A stretch of 64,000 nucleotides of DNA from NCBI RefSeq assembly GCF_036898465.1, contig NZ_JARUMJ010000001.1, forward strand, positions 3,658,001 to 3,722,000. Reading direction: 5' to 3'. The DNA comes from Streptomyces sp. B21-105. Its GTDB lineage: Bacteria > Actinomycetota > Actinomycetes > Streptomycetales > Streptomycetaceae. This document shows, one piece after another, positions 15,136 to 23,925 of this stretch. Under the pieces are notes generated by a model. The model ran no database searches, was not told the origin of the DNA, and saw only the letters and a program-made list of their open reading frames with translations. The translations under genes and the position numbers were made by a program. How positions within the stretch are numbered: position 1 is the stretch's first letter; every line of letters begins with the position of its first letter.

Positions 15136-16392
15136 TCAGGCGAGGTCCCGGCGGCGGCCGACCGGGACCGCGAGCAGGTACAGCGGCGGCAGGAGCGCGG
15201 CCGTGCACACCGTCCACAGAGCCGCGTGCGTCCCCGCGTACGTGGCGAGCAGGCCTGCGGTGAGGGCGCCGAGCGGCTGGGCGCCCCAGGAGACGAAGCG
15301 GACGGTGGCCATGACACGGGAGAGGAGCTCGGGCGGGGACTCGGTCTGGCGATGGGTGCGGGTGGCGATCGACCCGATGACGACGCCGAAGGCGAAGCCG
15401 GCGTTGCCCAGGGCGAACCAGTACGCGTCGGCCGCGGACGTGGTCAGCGGGATCAGCAGGGCGGCGGCGCCGCCGGCCAGCGCGGCCCCGACGAGCCCCC
15501 GGGCGGTGCCGAACCGCCGGGTCAGTCGGACCGCCACGGCGGATCCGGCGAGCGCGCCGACTCCCTCCATGGCGAGCACCACGCCGAGTTGTACGGGCGT
15601 CAGTCCGGCCTCACGGACCAGGTAGAGGGGTGTGAGGGCGAGAAGGGCGGCGCAGACGAAGTTGGTGGCGGTGGCCCAGAGCATGCAGGGCAGCATCACC
15701 CGGTGCCGCGTCACGTACGTCCAGCCCTCGCGGATCAGCCGGAGGGCGCCGTCGCCGGTGCGGGCGGCGGGACGGCGTTCGGGGAGAGTGCGCAGCAGCA
15801 CGGCTGAGAGCAGGTAGCTGGCCGCGTCCACGAGGAGCGCGCCGACCGGGCCCGCGGCGTGCACGAGGAGGCCGCCCCCGGAGGGTCCTCCGGTCTCGGT
15901 GACGGCGTGCGTGCCGGACATCAGGCTGTTTCGGGCGGCGAGTTGCCGGTCCGGGACGATGGCGGGCAGAAACGTCGAGTTGCCGATGTCGAAGAGTACG
16001 GTCGCGGCGCCGGTGACCAGAGCGGCGAGCAACAGGTGCGGGTAGGTGAGCCCGTCGAGCCACCAGGCGAGCGGGAGGGATCCGACGGCTGCGAACCGTA
16101 CGAGATCGAGGGTGACCTGGAAGCGGCGGAGCGGGACGCGCTGGGCGATCACTCCGGCCGGCAGGCTGAGCAGCAGCCAGGAGATCTGTCCGGCTGCGGC
16201 GAGCAAGGCGGCCTGGAGCGCGGTGACGTCGAGGACCGTGAGGGCGACCAGGGGCAGAGCGAGGGCGGTGACGGCGGTGCCCGCGTCACTGACGGTGGCG
16301 GCAGCCCAGTAGCGCCAGAAGACGGCCGGTGGGGATGTCGCGTGGTGGGTACTGCGGCGATCCTGCTCCGGGACCGTCGGTGTCTCGGTCAT
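15136..16392 (-). CDS. MFS exporter (EntS-like, 12 TM)
   Basis: A 418-aa major facilitator of the drug/siderophore-exporter (MFS_3) type in the cytoplasmic membrane. It has about twelve hydrophobic segments. Visible markers are FWRYWAAATVSDAGTAVTAL in TM1, GVIAQRVPLRRFQVTLDLVR in the 2-3 loop, FDIGNSTFLPAIVP and AVTETGGPSGGGLLV. The substrate is not predictable. ATG 16392 begins the frame, with GGGGGAGAG just upstream. No regulator gene adjoins it, but its promoter region has a clear palindrome (16444-16460), so an unlinked repressor is likely. Confidence 0.85.
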   Translation of the reverse strand: MTETPTVPEQDRRSTHHATSPPAVFWRYWAAATVSDAGTAVTALALPLVALTVLDVTALQAALLAAAGQISWLLLSLPAGVIAQRVPLRRFQVTLDLVRFAAVGSLPLAWWLDGLTYPHLLLAALVTGAATVLFDIGNSTFLPAIVPDRQLAARNSLMSGTHAVTETGGPSGGGLLVHAAGPVGALLVDAASYLLSAVLLRTLPERRPAARTGDGALRLIREGWTYVTRHRVMLPCMLWATATNFVCAALLALTPLYLVREAGLTPVQLGVVLAMEGVGALAGSAVAVRLTRRFGTARGLVGAALAGGAAALLIPLTTSAADAYWFALGNAGFAFGVVIGSIATRTHRQTESPPELLSRVMATVRFVSWGAQPLGALTAGLLATYAGTHAALWTVCTAALLPPLYLLAVPVGRRRDLA

Positions 16393-16443
16393 ACTGCGCT
16401 CTCCCCCGTGAGTCTCTTATGGGAACTTACTTGCCCGCAACTG

Positions 16444-16460
16444 AGTTCCTATCGGGAACT
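16444..16460. promoter_or_regulatory. Palindromic operator upstream of MFS gene
   Basis: AGTTCC-TATCG-GGAACT is a perfect 6-5-6 palindrome 52 bp upstream of the MFS start. Another half-site GGGAAC is at 16421-16426, and a GTTCGAAC palindrome is at 16480-16487. The cluster looks like a repressor-binding region. It might also serve the divergent lyase gene starting at 16551. Confidence 0.5.
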
Positions 16461-16550
16461 AACCGCATGGCGCAAGGTAGTTCGAACCTGTTCCTGTCGT
16501 GACGGGGTCCGGTTTTCGTTATCGGGGGCAGTCCCGTCCGTCTCCCGTGC

Positions 16551-18122
16551 ATGCATCTGAACCGACCTCGACAGGACGGTGGCGTCAGCCGCCGGAGCAT
16601 GCTGAAGGCCGCGGGTGTGGTCGCCGGGGCGGCCGCCGTCGGTGTCACCGCGGCCCCGTCGGCGACCGCGGCCGGGTACGCCCACCCCGGGCTCCTGCAC
16701 ACCGGCGCGGACCTGGCCCGGATGGCCGCCAAGGTGAAGGCGGGCGCCGCGCCCTACGCGGCCGGATACGCCAGACTCACCGCCAACCGGCATGCGAACA
16801 GCGGCTGGACGGCCAACCCGCAGACGATCGTGTACCGCGGCGGCGGCTCACCCCAGAACTACGCGACCCTGTACCACGACCTGCACGCCGCCTACCAGAA
16901 CGGTCTGCGGTTCCACGTCAGCGGTGAGCGCGCCCACGCCGACACCGCCGTCGCGATCCTCAACGCCTGGTCGGCGAAACTGACTTCGCTCGCGGGCTCC
17001 GCCGACCGGTTCCTCGCCGCCGGGCTCTACGGCTACCAGGCCGCCAACGCCGCCGAACTCGTACGCGACCACGCCGGCTTCGAACTCGAGCGCTTCCAGA
17101 AGACGCTGACCACCGTCTTCTCCCCGCTCAGCGAGAGCTTCCTCGTCAACCACAACGGCGCCGTGGTCACCAACTACTGGCCCAACTGGGACCTCGCCGC
17201 CATGACCTGCGTCCTCGCCACCGGCATCTTCTGCGACGACAGCGCCCGGGTGGAACAGGCCGTCGAGTACTTCAAGAACGGCTCCGGGCTCGGCGCCGTC
17301 CGCAAGGCCATCCCGGTGGTGCACGACGACGGCCTCGGCGAGTGGCTGGAGGCCGGGCGCGACCAGGGCCACGCGCTGCTCGGCGTCGGCCTGATGGGCA
17401 CGTTCTGCGAGATGGCCTGGAACCAGGGCATCGACCTGTACGGCTACGACGACAACCGCTTCCTCAAGGGCGCCCAGTACGTGGCCAGATGGAGCCTCGG
17501 CGGCGATGTCGCCTACACCGCCAACACCCGCCGCAAGGGCGCGATCGGCGGCTGGTCGGGGACGGAGACCGCGTCCGACGCGGCCCGCACGGACCCGGCG
17601 ATGACCCGGCCGATCTGGGCGATGATCGCCAACCACTACACCCGGCGCCGGGGGCTCTCCGCCACCTACCTCACCCGTGCCGCCGCCAAGTCCGCGCCCG
17701 AGGGCGGCGGCGGGGACTACGGCCCCAACAGCGGCGGCTACGACCAACTCGGCTTCGGCACCCTGACGTTCACCCGCGACCGGGACCCGAACGGGGGCGG
17801 GGACGGGGGCCGAGGCCTGTCGGCGGCGGCCGGGGCGTCCGGTTCAGGTTCCGGTTCCGGCGGCTCTGGCCGGGCCGCGGCCCCGGCGGCGGGCTCGTCC
17901 GCGTCGACGTCGCCGGCGGACGCGGCGGGCCGGGGGGCGCAGGCGTCCCCGGACGGCCACGCCTCCGCCGCCGACACCGCCGCCGCAGGGCGTGGGGGCG
18001 GTCTCGCCACCACGGGCGCCGCCGACCTCGCCGCCTGGAGCGCCGCCACCGGGATCACCGCCGTGGCCGGCGGCCTGCTGCTCCTGCGCCGCCGGGGACG
18101 CACCCGGGGGACGGTCGAATAG
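16551..18122 (+). CDS. Tat-exported alginate-lyase-family protein with LATTG wall-anchor signal
   Basis: A 523-aa exported polysaccharide-lyase-like protein. The Tat signal is SRRSMLKAAGVVAGAAA (13-29) with cleavage near residue 41. The alpha-toroid alginate_lyase domain follows, with NYWPNWDLAAMTCVLATGI and DQGHALLGVGLMGTFCEMAW (an invariant-looking DQGH). After a Gly/Ser/Ala-rich linker (about 410-480) the C-terminus has LATTG (485-489), a hydrophobic segment and RRRGRTRG. That is the LAxTG sorting signal used by class E sortases, so the enzyme is probably displayed on the wall. No sortase gene is in the window. The substrate is unknown; uronic-acid polymers are the family norm. Confidence 0.8.
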   Translation: MHLNRPRQDGGVSRRSMLKAAGVVAGAAAVGVTAAPSATAAGYAHPGLLHTGADLARMAAKVKAGAAPYAAGYARLTANRHANSGWTANPQTIVYRGGGSPQNYATLYHDLHAAYQNGLRFHVSGERAHADTAVAILNAWSAKLTSLAGSADRFLAAGLYGYQAANAAELVRDHAGFELERFQKTLTTVFSPLSESFLVNHNGAVVTNYWPNWDLAAMTCVLATGIFCDDSARVEQAVEYFKNGSGLGAVRKAIPVVHDDGLGEWLEAGRDQGHALLGVGLMGTFCEMAWNQGIDLYGYDDNRFLKGAQYVARWSLGGDVAYTANTRRKGAIGGWSGTETASDAARTDPAMTRPIWAMIANHYTRRRGLSATYLTRAAAKSAPEGGGGDYGPNSGGYDQLGFGTLTFTRDRDPNGGGDGGRGLSAAAGASGSGSGSGGSGRAAAPAAGSSASTSPADAAGRGAQASPDGHASAADTAAAGRGGGLATTGAADLAAWSAATGITAVAGGLLLLRRRGRTRGTVE

Positions 18123-18196
18123 CTCGCGGGACCGGGCCAGGAACCCGCAGGTCAGCGGTCACGAGGCCGAACGCACGGTGGGCGACCGGACGGCGG

Positions 18197-18275
18197 GCGG
18201 CCGGGCAGCCGGACGGCGGGCGGCCGGGCAGCCGGACGGCCGGGCAGCCGGACGGCCGGACGGCGGGCGGCCGCA
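18197..18275. repeat. 23-bp GC-rich tandem repeat with degenerate copies
   Basis: A unit close to CGGACGGCGGGCGGCCGGGC is repeated about three times, with shorter copies (CCGGGCAGCCGGACGG) interleaved. The repeats lie between the convergent lyase and MFS genes. A C-rich block (18283-18320) follows. No gene is seen in 18123-18383. Confidence 0.6.
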
Positions 18276-18383
18276 GCTCGGGCCGCCCCCGCCCCCGCCC
18301 GGCCCCGCCCCGCCCCGCCCGCCGAGCTTCACCCGGTCGCAGCGCGGTGCAGCTCCGTCGGAACGCTCTTGACCACGGACGGA

Positions 18384-19916
18384 TCAGGCGGTCGCCTTTC
18401 GCGCGCCGCCGTCGCCCGGCTTCGTGGCCTCGCGGGCCTTCGTCGCCGCCGCCGTCAGGGGCTTGGCGATGTCCTCCAGGGAGCGTCGCTCGGCCTTGAC
18501 CGCGAGGAACGCCGCGACCAGCCCTGCCAGGCACATCAGGGTCGCGCCGATGGAGAACGCGAGGACCGTGTCGCCGACCTTGCCCGTGTCGGTGAGCCTG
18601 GCGAACAGCAGGGGGCCGCTGATGCCGCCCGCGGCGGTGCCGAGGGCGTAGAAGAACGCGATGGACATCGCGCGGGTCTCCATCGGGAACACCTCGGACA
18701 CCGTCAGGTAGGCGCTCGACGCGCCCGCCGACGCGAAGAACAGCACCGCGCACCAGCAGGCCGTCATCGTCGTCGCGTTGAGCGAGCCCTGGTCGAACAG
18801 CCACGCCGTGCCGAACAGCAGCACACCGGACAGCAGATACGTCGAGGAGATCATCACCCGCCGGCCGACCGTGTCGAACAGCTTGCCCAGCAGCAGCGGG
18901 CCGCAGAAGTTGCCGATCGCGATGACGGCGAAGTAGTAGCCGGTGTTGCCGCTCGGCACGTCGAAGAACTTGGTGAGGATCGCGCCGAAGCCGAAGGTGA
19001 TCGCGTTGTACAGGAACGCCTGCCCGATGAAGAGGGAGAAGCCGAGGAACGAACGGCGCCGATAGTCGGAGAACACCGTGCGGCCGATCTCGACGAAGGA
19101 GACGCTGCGACGCTGGTGGATGGTGAGCTCGCCCTCGGCCCGCGGCAGCCGCTTCCCCCGTTCCGACTCGATCTGCCGCTCGATCGAACCGACGATGTCC
19201 TCGGCCTCCCGGTCCCTGCCGTGGATCAGCAGCCAGCGCGGACTCTCCGGAACGTGCCGCCGTACGAGCAGGATCACCAGAGCGAGGACGGCGCCCAGCG
19301 CGAACGTCAGCCGCCAGCCCACGTCCGCCGCGAAGAGGTCCGTGTCCAACGCGACGATCGACAGCAGCGAACCGCCGACCGCGCCCAGCCAGAAGCTGCC
19401 GTTGATGATCAGGTCGACGCGTCCCCGGTACAGCGCCGGGATCAGCTCGTCGATCGCCGAGTTGATCGCCGCGTACTCACCGCCGATGCCGAAGCCGGTG
19501 AGGAACCGGAACAGCAGGAACCACCAGGTGTCGAAGGAGATCGCGGTCAGGGCGGTGGCCGCCAGATACACCGCGAGGGTGATCATGAACAGCTTCTTGC
19601 GGCCCCACTTGTCGGTCAGCCGGCCCCAGAACAGTGCGCCCAGGCAGGCACCGGCCACATACAGCGCGGCCGCGATGCCGGTGACCTGACCGGAGGTGAT
19701 GGGCAGGCCGCTGCCCGGCTCGGACAGCCGGGCGGCGATGTTCCCGACGACCGTGACCTCCAGGCCGTCCAGGATCCACACCGTGCCGAGCCCGAAGACG
19801 ATGGTCCAGTGCCAGCGCGACCACGGCAGCCGGTCGAGACGGGCAGGGATGTCGGTGGTGATCGTGCGGCCTCTCCCGGCCGGCACTGCGGCTTCCGCGG
19901 CTTCTGCGCTGGTCAT
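18384..19916 (-). CDS. MFS sugar/metabolite:H+ transporter
   Basis: A 510-aa transporter of the sugar-porter type. It has twelve predicted TM segments. Signature motifs are GRLTDKWGRKKLFMIT between TM2 and TM3, RFLTGFGIGGEYAAINSAID in TM4-5, and PESPRWLLIHGRDREA after TM6. The central cytosolic loop is long, as in this group. ATG 19916 (MTSAEAAEAA) follows GAGGAGGGAG; nine further upstream codons in frame are less likely. The substrate cannot be read from the sequence. It is a single gene between a repeat region and the DUF445 gene. Confidence 0.85.
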   Translation of the reverse strand: MTSAEAAEAAVPAGRGRTITTDIPARLDRLPWSRWHWTIVFGLGTVWILDGLEVTVVGNIAARLSEPGSGLPITSGQVTGIAAALYVAGACLGALFWGRLTDKWGRKKLFMITLAVYLAATALTAISFDTWWFLLFRFLTGFGIGGEYAAINSAIDELIPALYRGRVDLIINGSFWLGAVGGSLLSIVALDTDLFAADVGWRLTFALGAVLALVILLVRRHVPESPRWLLIHGRDREAEDIVGSIERQIESERGKRLPRAEGELTIHQRRSVSFVEIGRTVFSDYRRRSFLGFSLFIGQAFLYNAITFGFGAILTKFFDVPSGNTGYYFAVIAIGNFCGPLLLGKLFDTVGRRVMISSTYLLSGVLLFGTAWLFDQGSLNATTMTACWCAVLFFASAGASSAYLTVSEVFPMETRAMSIAFFYALGTAAGGISGPLLFARLTDTGKVGDTVLAFSIGATLMCLAGLVAAFLAVKAERRSLEDIAKPLTAAATKAREATKPGDGGARKATA

Positions 19917-20044
19917 GGGCTCCCTCCTCGGCACGCTCCACATCGAGCGGAACGCCGGTCGGGTTCCCGCCGCCGCGGCCTTTACGCCCCGAGCCCTTCA
20001 CGCCCCGAGCGAGCGCGCGACCACGCCCCGGGGCGAGCGCGCCG

Positions 20045-21427
20045 CTACGCCCCCAGCGAGCGCGCCACCGTGTAGATGAGCAGCCCGGCCAGCGAACCCA
20101 CCACCGTGCCGTTGATCCGGATGAACTGCAGGTCACGACCGATGTTGGCCTCGATCTTGCGCGTCGTGTGCTCCGCGTCCCAGCCCGCCACGGTGTCGGT
20201 GATCAGCGAGGTGATCTCCTTGCGGTACGTCGTCACGACGTGCACCGCCGCACCCTCCACCCAGCTGTCGACCTTCTCCTGCACCTTGGGCTCGGTCGCC
20301 ATCCGCGCCCCCAGCGACAGCAGCGAGGCCCGCACCCGCAGCCGCAGCTCACTGCGCTCGTCCTCCGCGGCCGCCACGATCATGGAGCGGACGGCCGTCC
20401 AGGCCGACGCGATCAGATCCTGCACCTCGCCCCGGCCCAGCACCTCGCCCTTCAGCCGCTCCACCCGCGCGCGCGTCTCCGTGTCGGACTGCAGGTCGGT
20501 GGCGAAGTCACGAAGGAAACGGTCGAGGGCGCCCCGGGCCGGATGGGACGGCATGTCCCGCATCTCCGCGCAGAACCGCAGCAGCTCCTTGTAGACGCGT
20601 TCACCGATCCGCCGGTCCACGAACCGGGGCGTCCAGCCGGGCGCGCCGCCCTCCACCGCGCCCATCACCGAGTCGCCGTGCAGCACCAGCCAGTCGTAGG
20701 CCCGCGACACCACCAGGTCCACGGCCCGCCGGTGGCCGCCGTCCCGGACGATCCGCTCCAGCAGCTTCCCGATGCCCGGCGCGATCTCCTGCGCGTCGGC
20801 ACGCCGGGTGATCGCCTCGCCGACCACCGCCTGCACGTCCGCGTCGCGCAGCACCGTCAGCGCGCCGCGCAGGGCCGTCGCCAGCTCCGCCGTCACCCGG
20901 TCGGCGTGCTCGGGCTCCGCCAGCCAGGCGCCCAGCCGGGTGCCGATGCCCACCGACCGCAGCCGCTGCCGCACCACGTCCTCGGAGAGGAAGTTCTCCC
21001 CGACGAACTCACCCAGCGACACGCCCAGCTGGTCCTTCTTGTTCGGGATGATCGCCGTGTGCGGGATGGGCAGGCCGAGCGGGTGCCGGAACAGCGCCGT
21101 CACCGCGAACCAGTCGGCGAGCGCGCCGACCATGCCCGCCTCCGCGGCCGCCGCGACATACGACGCCCACGGGCCCGCCCCCCGGTGCGCGGCCCACTCG
21201 GCGAGGACGTACACCACCGCCACGAACAGCAGCAGCCCCGCCGCGGTGAGCTTCATCCGGCGCACCCCGCGCCGCTTCTCCTCGTCCGCGGCGCTGAACA
21301 CGGTCATCGCCCGCGCCGCCCCGGTGCCCGCCGGTGTCGTGCCTGCGGCCCCGGGGTCCGCCGCTCCGGCACGGGTCGCCCCGGCACGGGCCGCTCCGGC
21401 GCCCGTCGGTTCCTCCGTACGATCCAT
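20045..21427 (-). CDS. DUF445 membrane protein
   Basis: A 460-aa DUF445 protein. The N-terminus is Ala/Gly/Thr-rich and disordered (MDRTEEPTGAGAARAGATRA). A TM segment follows (LTAAGLLLFVAVVYVLAEWA) and then the family block AEAGMVGALADWFAVTALFR HP. The middle is helical and charged. The end NGTVVGSLAGLLIYTVARSL is a second membrane segment, so the long middle part is likely all on one side of the membrane. ATG 21427 is chosen for GGTGGAG upstream. Function unknown in the family. Confidence 0.85.
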   Translation of the reverse strand: MDRTEEPTGAGAARAGATRAGAADPGAAGTTPAGTGAARAMTVFSAADEEKRRGVRRMKLTAAGLLLFVAVVYVLAEWAAHRGAGPWASYVAAAAEAGMVGALADWFAVTALFRHPLGLPIPHTAIIPNKKDQLGVSLGEFVGENFLSEDVVRQRLRSVGIGTRLGAWLAEPEHADRVTAELATALRGALTVLRDADVQAVVGEAITRRADAQEIAPGIGKLLERIVRDGGHRRAVDLVVSRAYDWLVLHGDSVMGAVEGGAPGWTPRFVDRRIGERVYKELLRFCAEMRDMPSHPARGALDRFLRDFATDLQSDTETRARVERLKGEVLGRGEVQDLIASAWTAVRSMIVAAAEDERSELRLRVRASLLSLGARMATEPKVQEKVDSWVEGAAVHVVTTYRKEITSLITDTVAGWDAEHTTRKIEANIGRDLQFIRINGTVVGSLAGLLIYTVARSLGA

Positions 21428-21643
21428 CCGCTCCACCCGTTCCGATCGGCCGCGCACCGCCGGCGTCCCGCACGCTGATAATGGTCCCTGCCTGACCGAC
21501 TCCCGGAACGGAACAAGAGTTCCCGTCGTCTGTCAGACGGGGGAGCTCAACGGTGAACTCCTGCATGAAACACGTGCCCCGTCGGTGCACGCACGCATCA
21601 TCCGGAGCAGCACCGCTCCCCGCACGAGGAGAACCACACCCGC

Positions 21644-22990
21644 ATGACCGCCAAGCATCATGGTTATGCCCTGCTGGCAGCGATCGTCGCCCTCGTCGTG
21701 GGCGTGTCCGCCGCCATATACGTCAGCGTCACCTCCATCGACGGCTCCCGCGACGGCATCGGCTCCGGCTCCGGCTCCGGGGGCCGCTCCGCCGGGAACG
21801 CCGTCCCCACCGGCGTGTGGGTCGGGGCCTGGGCTGCCGCACCGGCCGGCGGGGAACCCGGCACCGAGACCGGCGGCACGGCAGGCCGCACCGTACGCAA
21901 CGTCGTGCACACCGGTGTCGGCGGCACCGGCGCCCGGGTCGCCCTCTCCAACCTCTACGGCAGCGGACCGCTGACCGTCACCCACGCCACGCTCGCCGTC
22001 GCGGACGACGACGGCAGCGCCGCCGCGGACCCCGCCACCCTGCGCCGGCTCACCTTCGGCGGATCCACCACCGTCGTCGTCCCGGCGGGCGGGCAGGCCG
22101 TCAGCGACGCCGTCGCCGTCGTCGTCCCGCACGACACGGACATCCTCGTCAGCACCTACACCCCCTCCTCCGCGGGCCCGGTCACCTACCACCCGCGCGC
22201 CCGGCAGACCAGCTACATCGCCACAGGCGAGTCCACCGAGGACGTCACCGGGGCCACGTTCACCACAACCAGCGCCCACTGGCGCTACCTGACCGCGCTG
22301 GACGTGCTCAGCAACGAGGCCGACGGCACCGTCGTCGCCTTCGGCGACTCCATCACCGACGGCGTCACCTCCACCGCCGACGAGAACCGCCGCTGGCCCG
22401 ACGTCCTCGCCGACCGCCTGCGCACCGCGCTCACGGCGACGGGCAGGCCCGCCGACGGCGACACCCCCCGCTACGGCGTCGTCAACGCGGGCATCAGCGG
22501 CAACCGCGTCCTCGCCGACGACCCAGAGCGCGGCGCCAGCGGCCTCAACCGCTTCGACCGGGACGTCCTCGACCGGACGAACGTGAAAGCCGTCGTCGTC
22601 GACCTCGGCATCAACGACATCCTGCGCGACCCGAACCCCACCGGCCCGCAGGCGATCCTGGACGGCCTGCGCACCCTCGTCGACCGCGCCCACGCCCACG
22701 GCGTCCGGGCCGTCGGCGCCACCCTCACCCCGTTCCGCGGCCACGGCGGCTACACCGACGCCCGCGAGCGCGTCCGGCAGCAGGTCAACGCGGCGATCCG
22801 CGTGGGCGGCCTGTTCGACGAGGTCGTCGACTTCGACAAGGCGCTGCGCGACCCCTACGACCCGCGCAGCATGCGCTCCGAGTACGACTCCGGCGACCAT
22901 CTGCACCCCAGCGACCGCGGCTACCGGGCGATGGCGCGCACCGTCGACCTGAGCGACCTCGCCGGCCCTGCCGCCCCCGCACGCCTCTGA
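21644..22990 (+). CDS. Secreted SGNH/GDSL hydrolase
   Basis: A 448-aa exported esterase/lipase-like enzyme. A signal anchor lies at about residues 8-28. The N-terminal beta domain is PTGVWVGAWAAAP...VRNVVHTG. The SGNH catalytic domain has block I AFGDSITDG (Ser236), block II NAGISGNR with Gly, block III GINDI with Asn, and block V SGDHLHPSDRG with Asp and His. The start at ATG 21644 has GAGGAGAA 11 nt upstream. Such two-domain SGNH enzymes are common in Streptomyces secretomes; the natural substrate is unknown. The Gly-Ser repeat after the anchor (GSGSGSGG) is a linker. Confidence 0.88.
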   Translation: MTAKHHGYALLAAIVALVVGVSAAIYVSVTSIDGSRDGIGSGSGSGGRSAGNAVPTGVWVGAWAAAPAGGEPGTETGGTAGRTVRNVVHTGVGGTGARVALSNLYGSGPLTVTHATLAVADDDGSAAADPATLRRLTFGGSTTVVVPAGGQAVSDAVAVVVPHDTDILVSTYTPSSAGPVTYHPRARQTSYIATGESTEDVTGATFTTTSAHWRYLTALDVLSNEADGTVVAFGDSITDGVTSTADENRRWPDVLADRLRTALTATGRPADGDTPRYGVVNAGISGNRVLADDPERGASGLNRFDRDVLDRTNVKAVVVDLGINDILRDPNPTGPQAILDGLRTLVDRAHAHGVRAVGATLTPFRGHGGYTDARERVRQQVNAAIRVGGLFDEVVDFDKALRDPYDPRSMRSEYDSGDHLHPSDRGYRAMARTVDLSDLAGPAAPARL

Positions 22991-23022
22991 CGACGACCGC
23001 CCCGCCCACGACCCCGCCTCGC

Positions 23023-23916
23023 CTAATCCTCGTGGCGGCGCTGCCGCCGCTCCTCCCGGCGCCCGTACTCCTCCCGCCGCTCCACTCGCCGCTGCTCCCG
23101 CCGTTCCTCGCGGCGCCCGCGCTCCTCCCCGAGAGCGTGCCCGAGCCCCTGCCCGGGCCCGTGTCCTCGCAGCAGGTCCTTGTGGCCCTCCAGCATCCGC
23201 TGGTGCGCCTCCTGCACGTCGTCCCGGAAGGCGGCGCGCGACTCGCGCCGCGCCGCCTTGCGGTCCAGCTTCTCCTGCCGCCGCGCGGCCCGCGTCTTCT
23301 TGCGCTCCACACCGACGCCGCCCCAGAACGCGAACCCGGTCACCACCACCCGCGGCGCCCCTGGCTCGCCCACCGCACCGCTCTCCCGCTGGTCGAAGCC
23401 GCCCATCACGCCGATGCCGCGCACGACGACCTCCACCCCCGGCGGCACCGTGATCTGCACCCCGCCCATGACGGCGAAACAGCTGATCTCGACCTCCCCC
23501 GCCGCAAAGTCCGCCTCCCGCAGGTCGATCTCCCCGCCGCCCCAGAAGGCGACGCAGGTGAACCGCCGCGGCACCGTCCAGCGGCCCTTGCGCTGGAACC
23601 CCGACAGCACCGCCACCGCCCACGTCGACGAACCCTCGCCGCCCACGATCCGCCCGGCCCAACTCCCGTCCGGCACCGGCTCCTTGTGCAACGACACCAC
23701 CGGCGGAGCCACGACCCCCGGTGCCGGCAGATCACGGGTGATCGGTGCCAACTCCCGGTACGTGCGCGCCTGGTAGGTCTGCTCCAGCCGCTCCTCGAAC
23801 TCCGCCATGTCCAGCCGGCCTTCGGCTACCGCGTCGCGCAACACCTCGGCGACCCGCTCACGATCGGCGTCGGAGGCACGGAGGTCAGAACGGTCCGGGG
23901 CTGCGTCGTCGGTCAT
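23023..23916 (-). CDS. DUF1707 protein with LiaF-like domain
   Basis: A 297-aa protein. It starts with DUF1707 (DLRASDADRERVAEVLRDAV and GRLDMAEFEERLEQTYQA). A beta-repeat segment like the C-terminal domain of LiaF/YvqF follows (FTCVAFWGGGEIDLREADF, CFAVMGGVQITVPPGVEVVV, GIGVMGGFDQRE). The last ~90 residues are a highly charged Arg/Glu helix (RREERREQRRVERREEYGR). No TM segment is obvious. Related proteins are linked to cell-envelope stress. It follows the ABC exporter operon by 9 bp and probably is its last gene. Confidence 0.8.
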   Translation of the reverse strand: MTDDAAPDRSDLRASDADRERVAEVLRDAVAEGRLDMAEFEERLEQTYQARTYRELAPITRDLPAPGVVAPPVVSLHKEPVPDGSWAGRIVGGEGSSTWAVAVLSGFQRKGRWTVPRRFTCVAFWGGGEIDLREADFAAGEVEISCFAVMGGVQITVPPGVEVVVRGIGVMGGFDQRESGAVGEPGAPRVVVTGFAFWGGVGVERKKTRAARRQEKLDRKAARRESRAAFRDDVQEAHQRMLEGHKDLLRGHGPGQGLGHALGEERGRREERREQRRVERREEYGRREERRQRRHED

Positions 23917-23925
23917 ACCGGCAGC

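Noticed and set aside
14992..15138. In-frame continuation after the MFS stop codon, considered as a small gene or read-through extension
   Set aside because: It has no start codon or ribosome site, and begins with repeat-derived RPRLRPRL. The later protein-like part may be a relic but cannot be called a gene.
18190..18330. Repeat-rich DNA considered as a CRISPR array
   Set aside because: Units are directly adjacent with no unique spacers of constant length. It is a GC-rich tandem repeat. No other CRISPR-like array was seen in the window.
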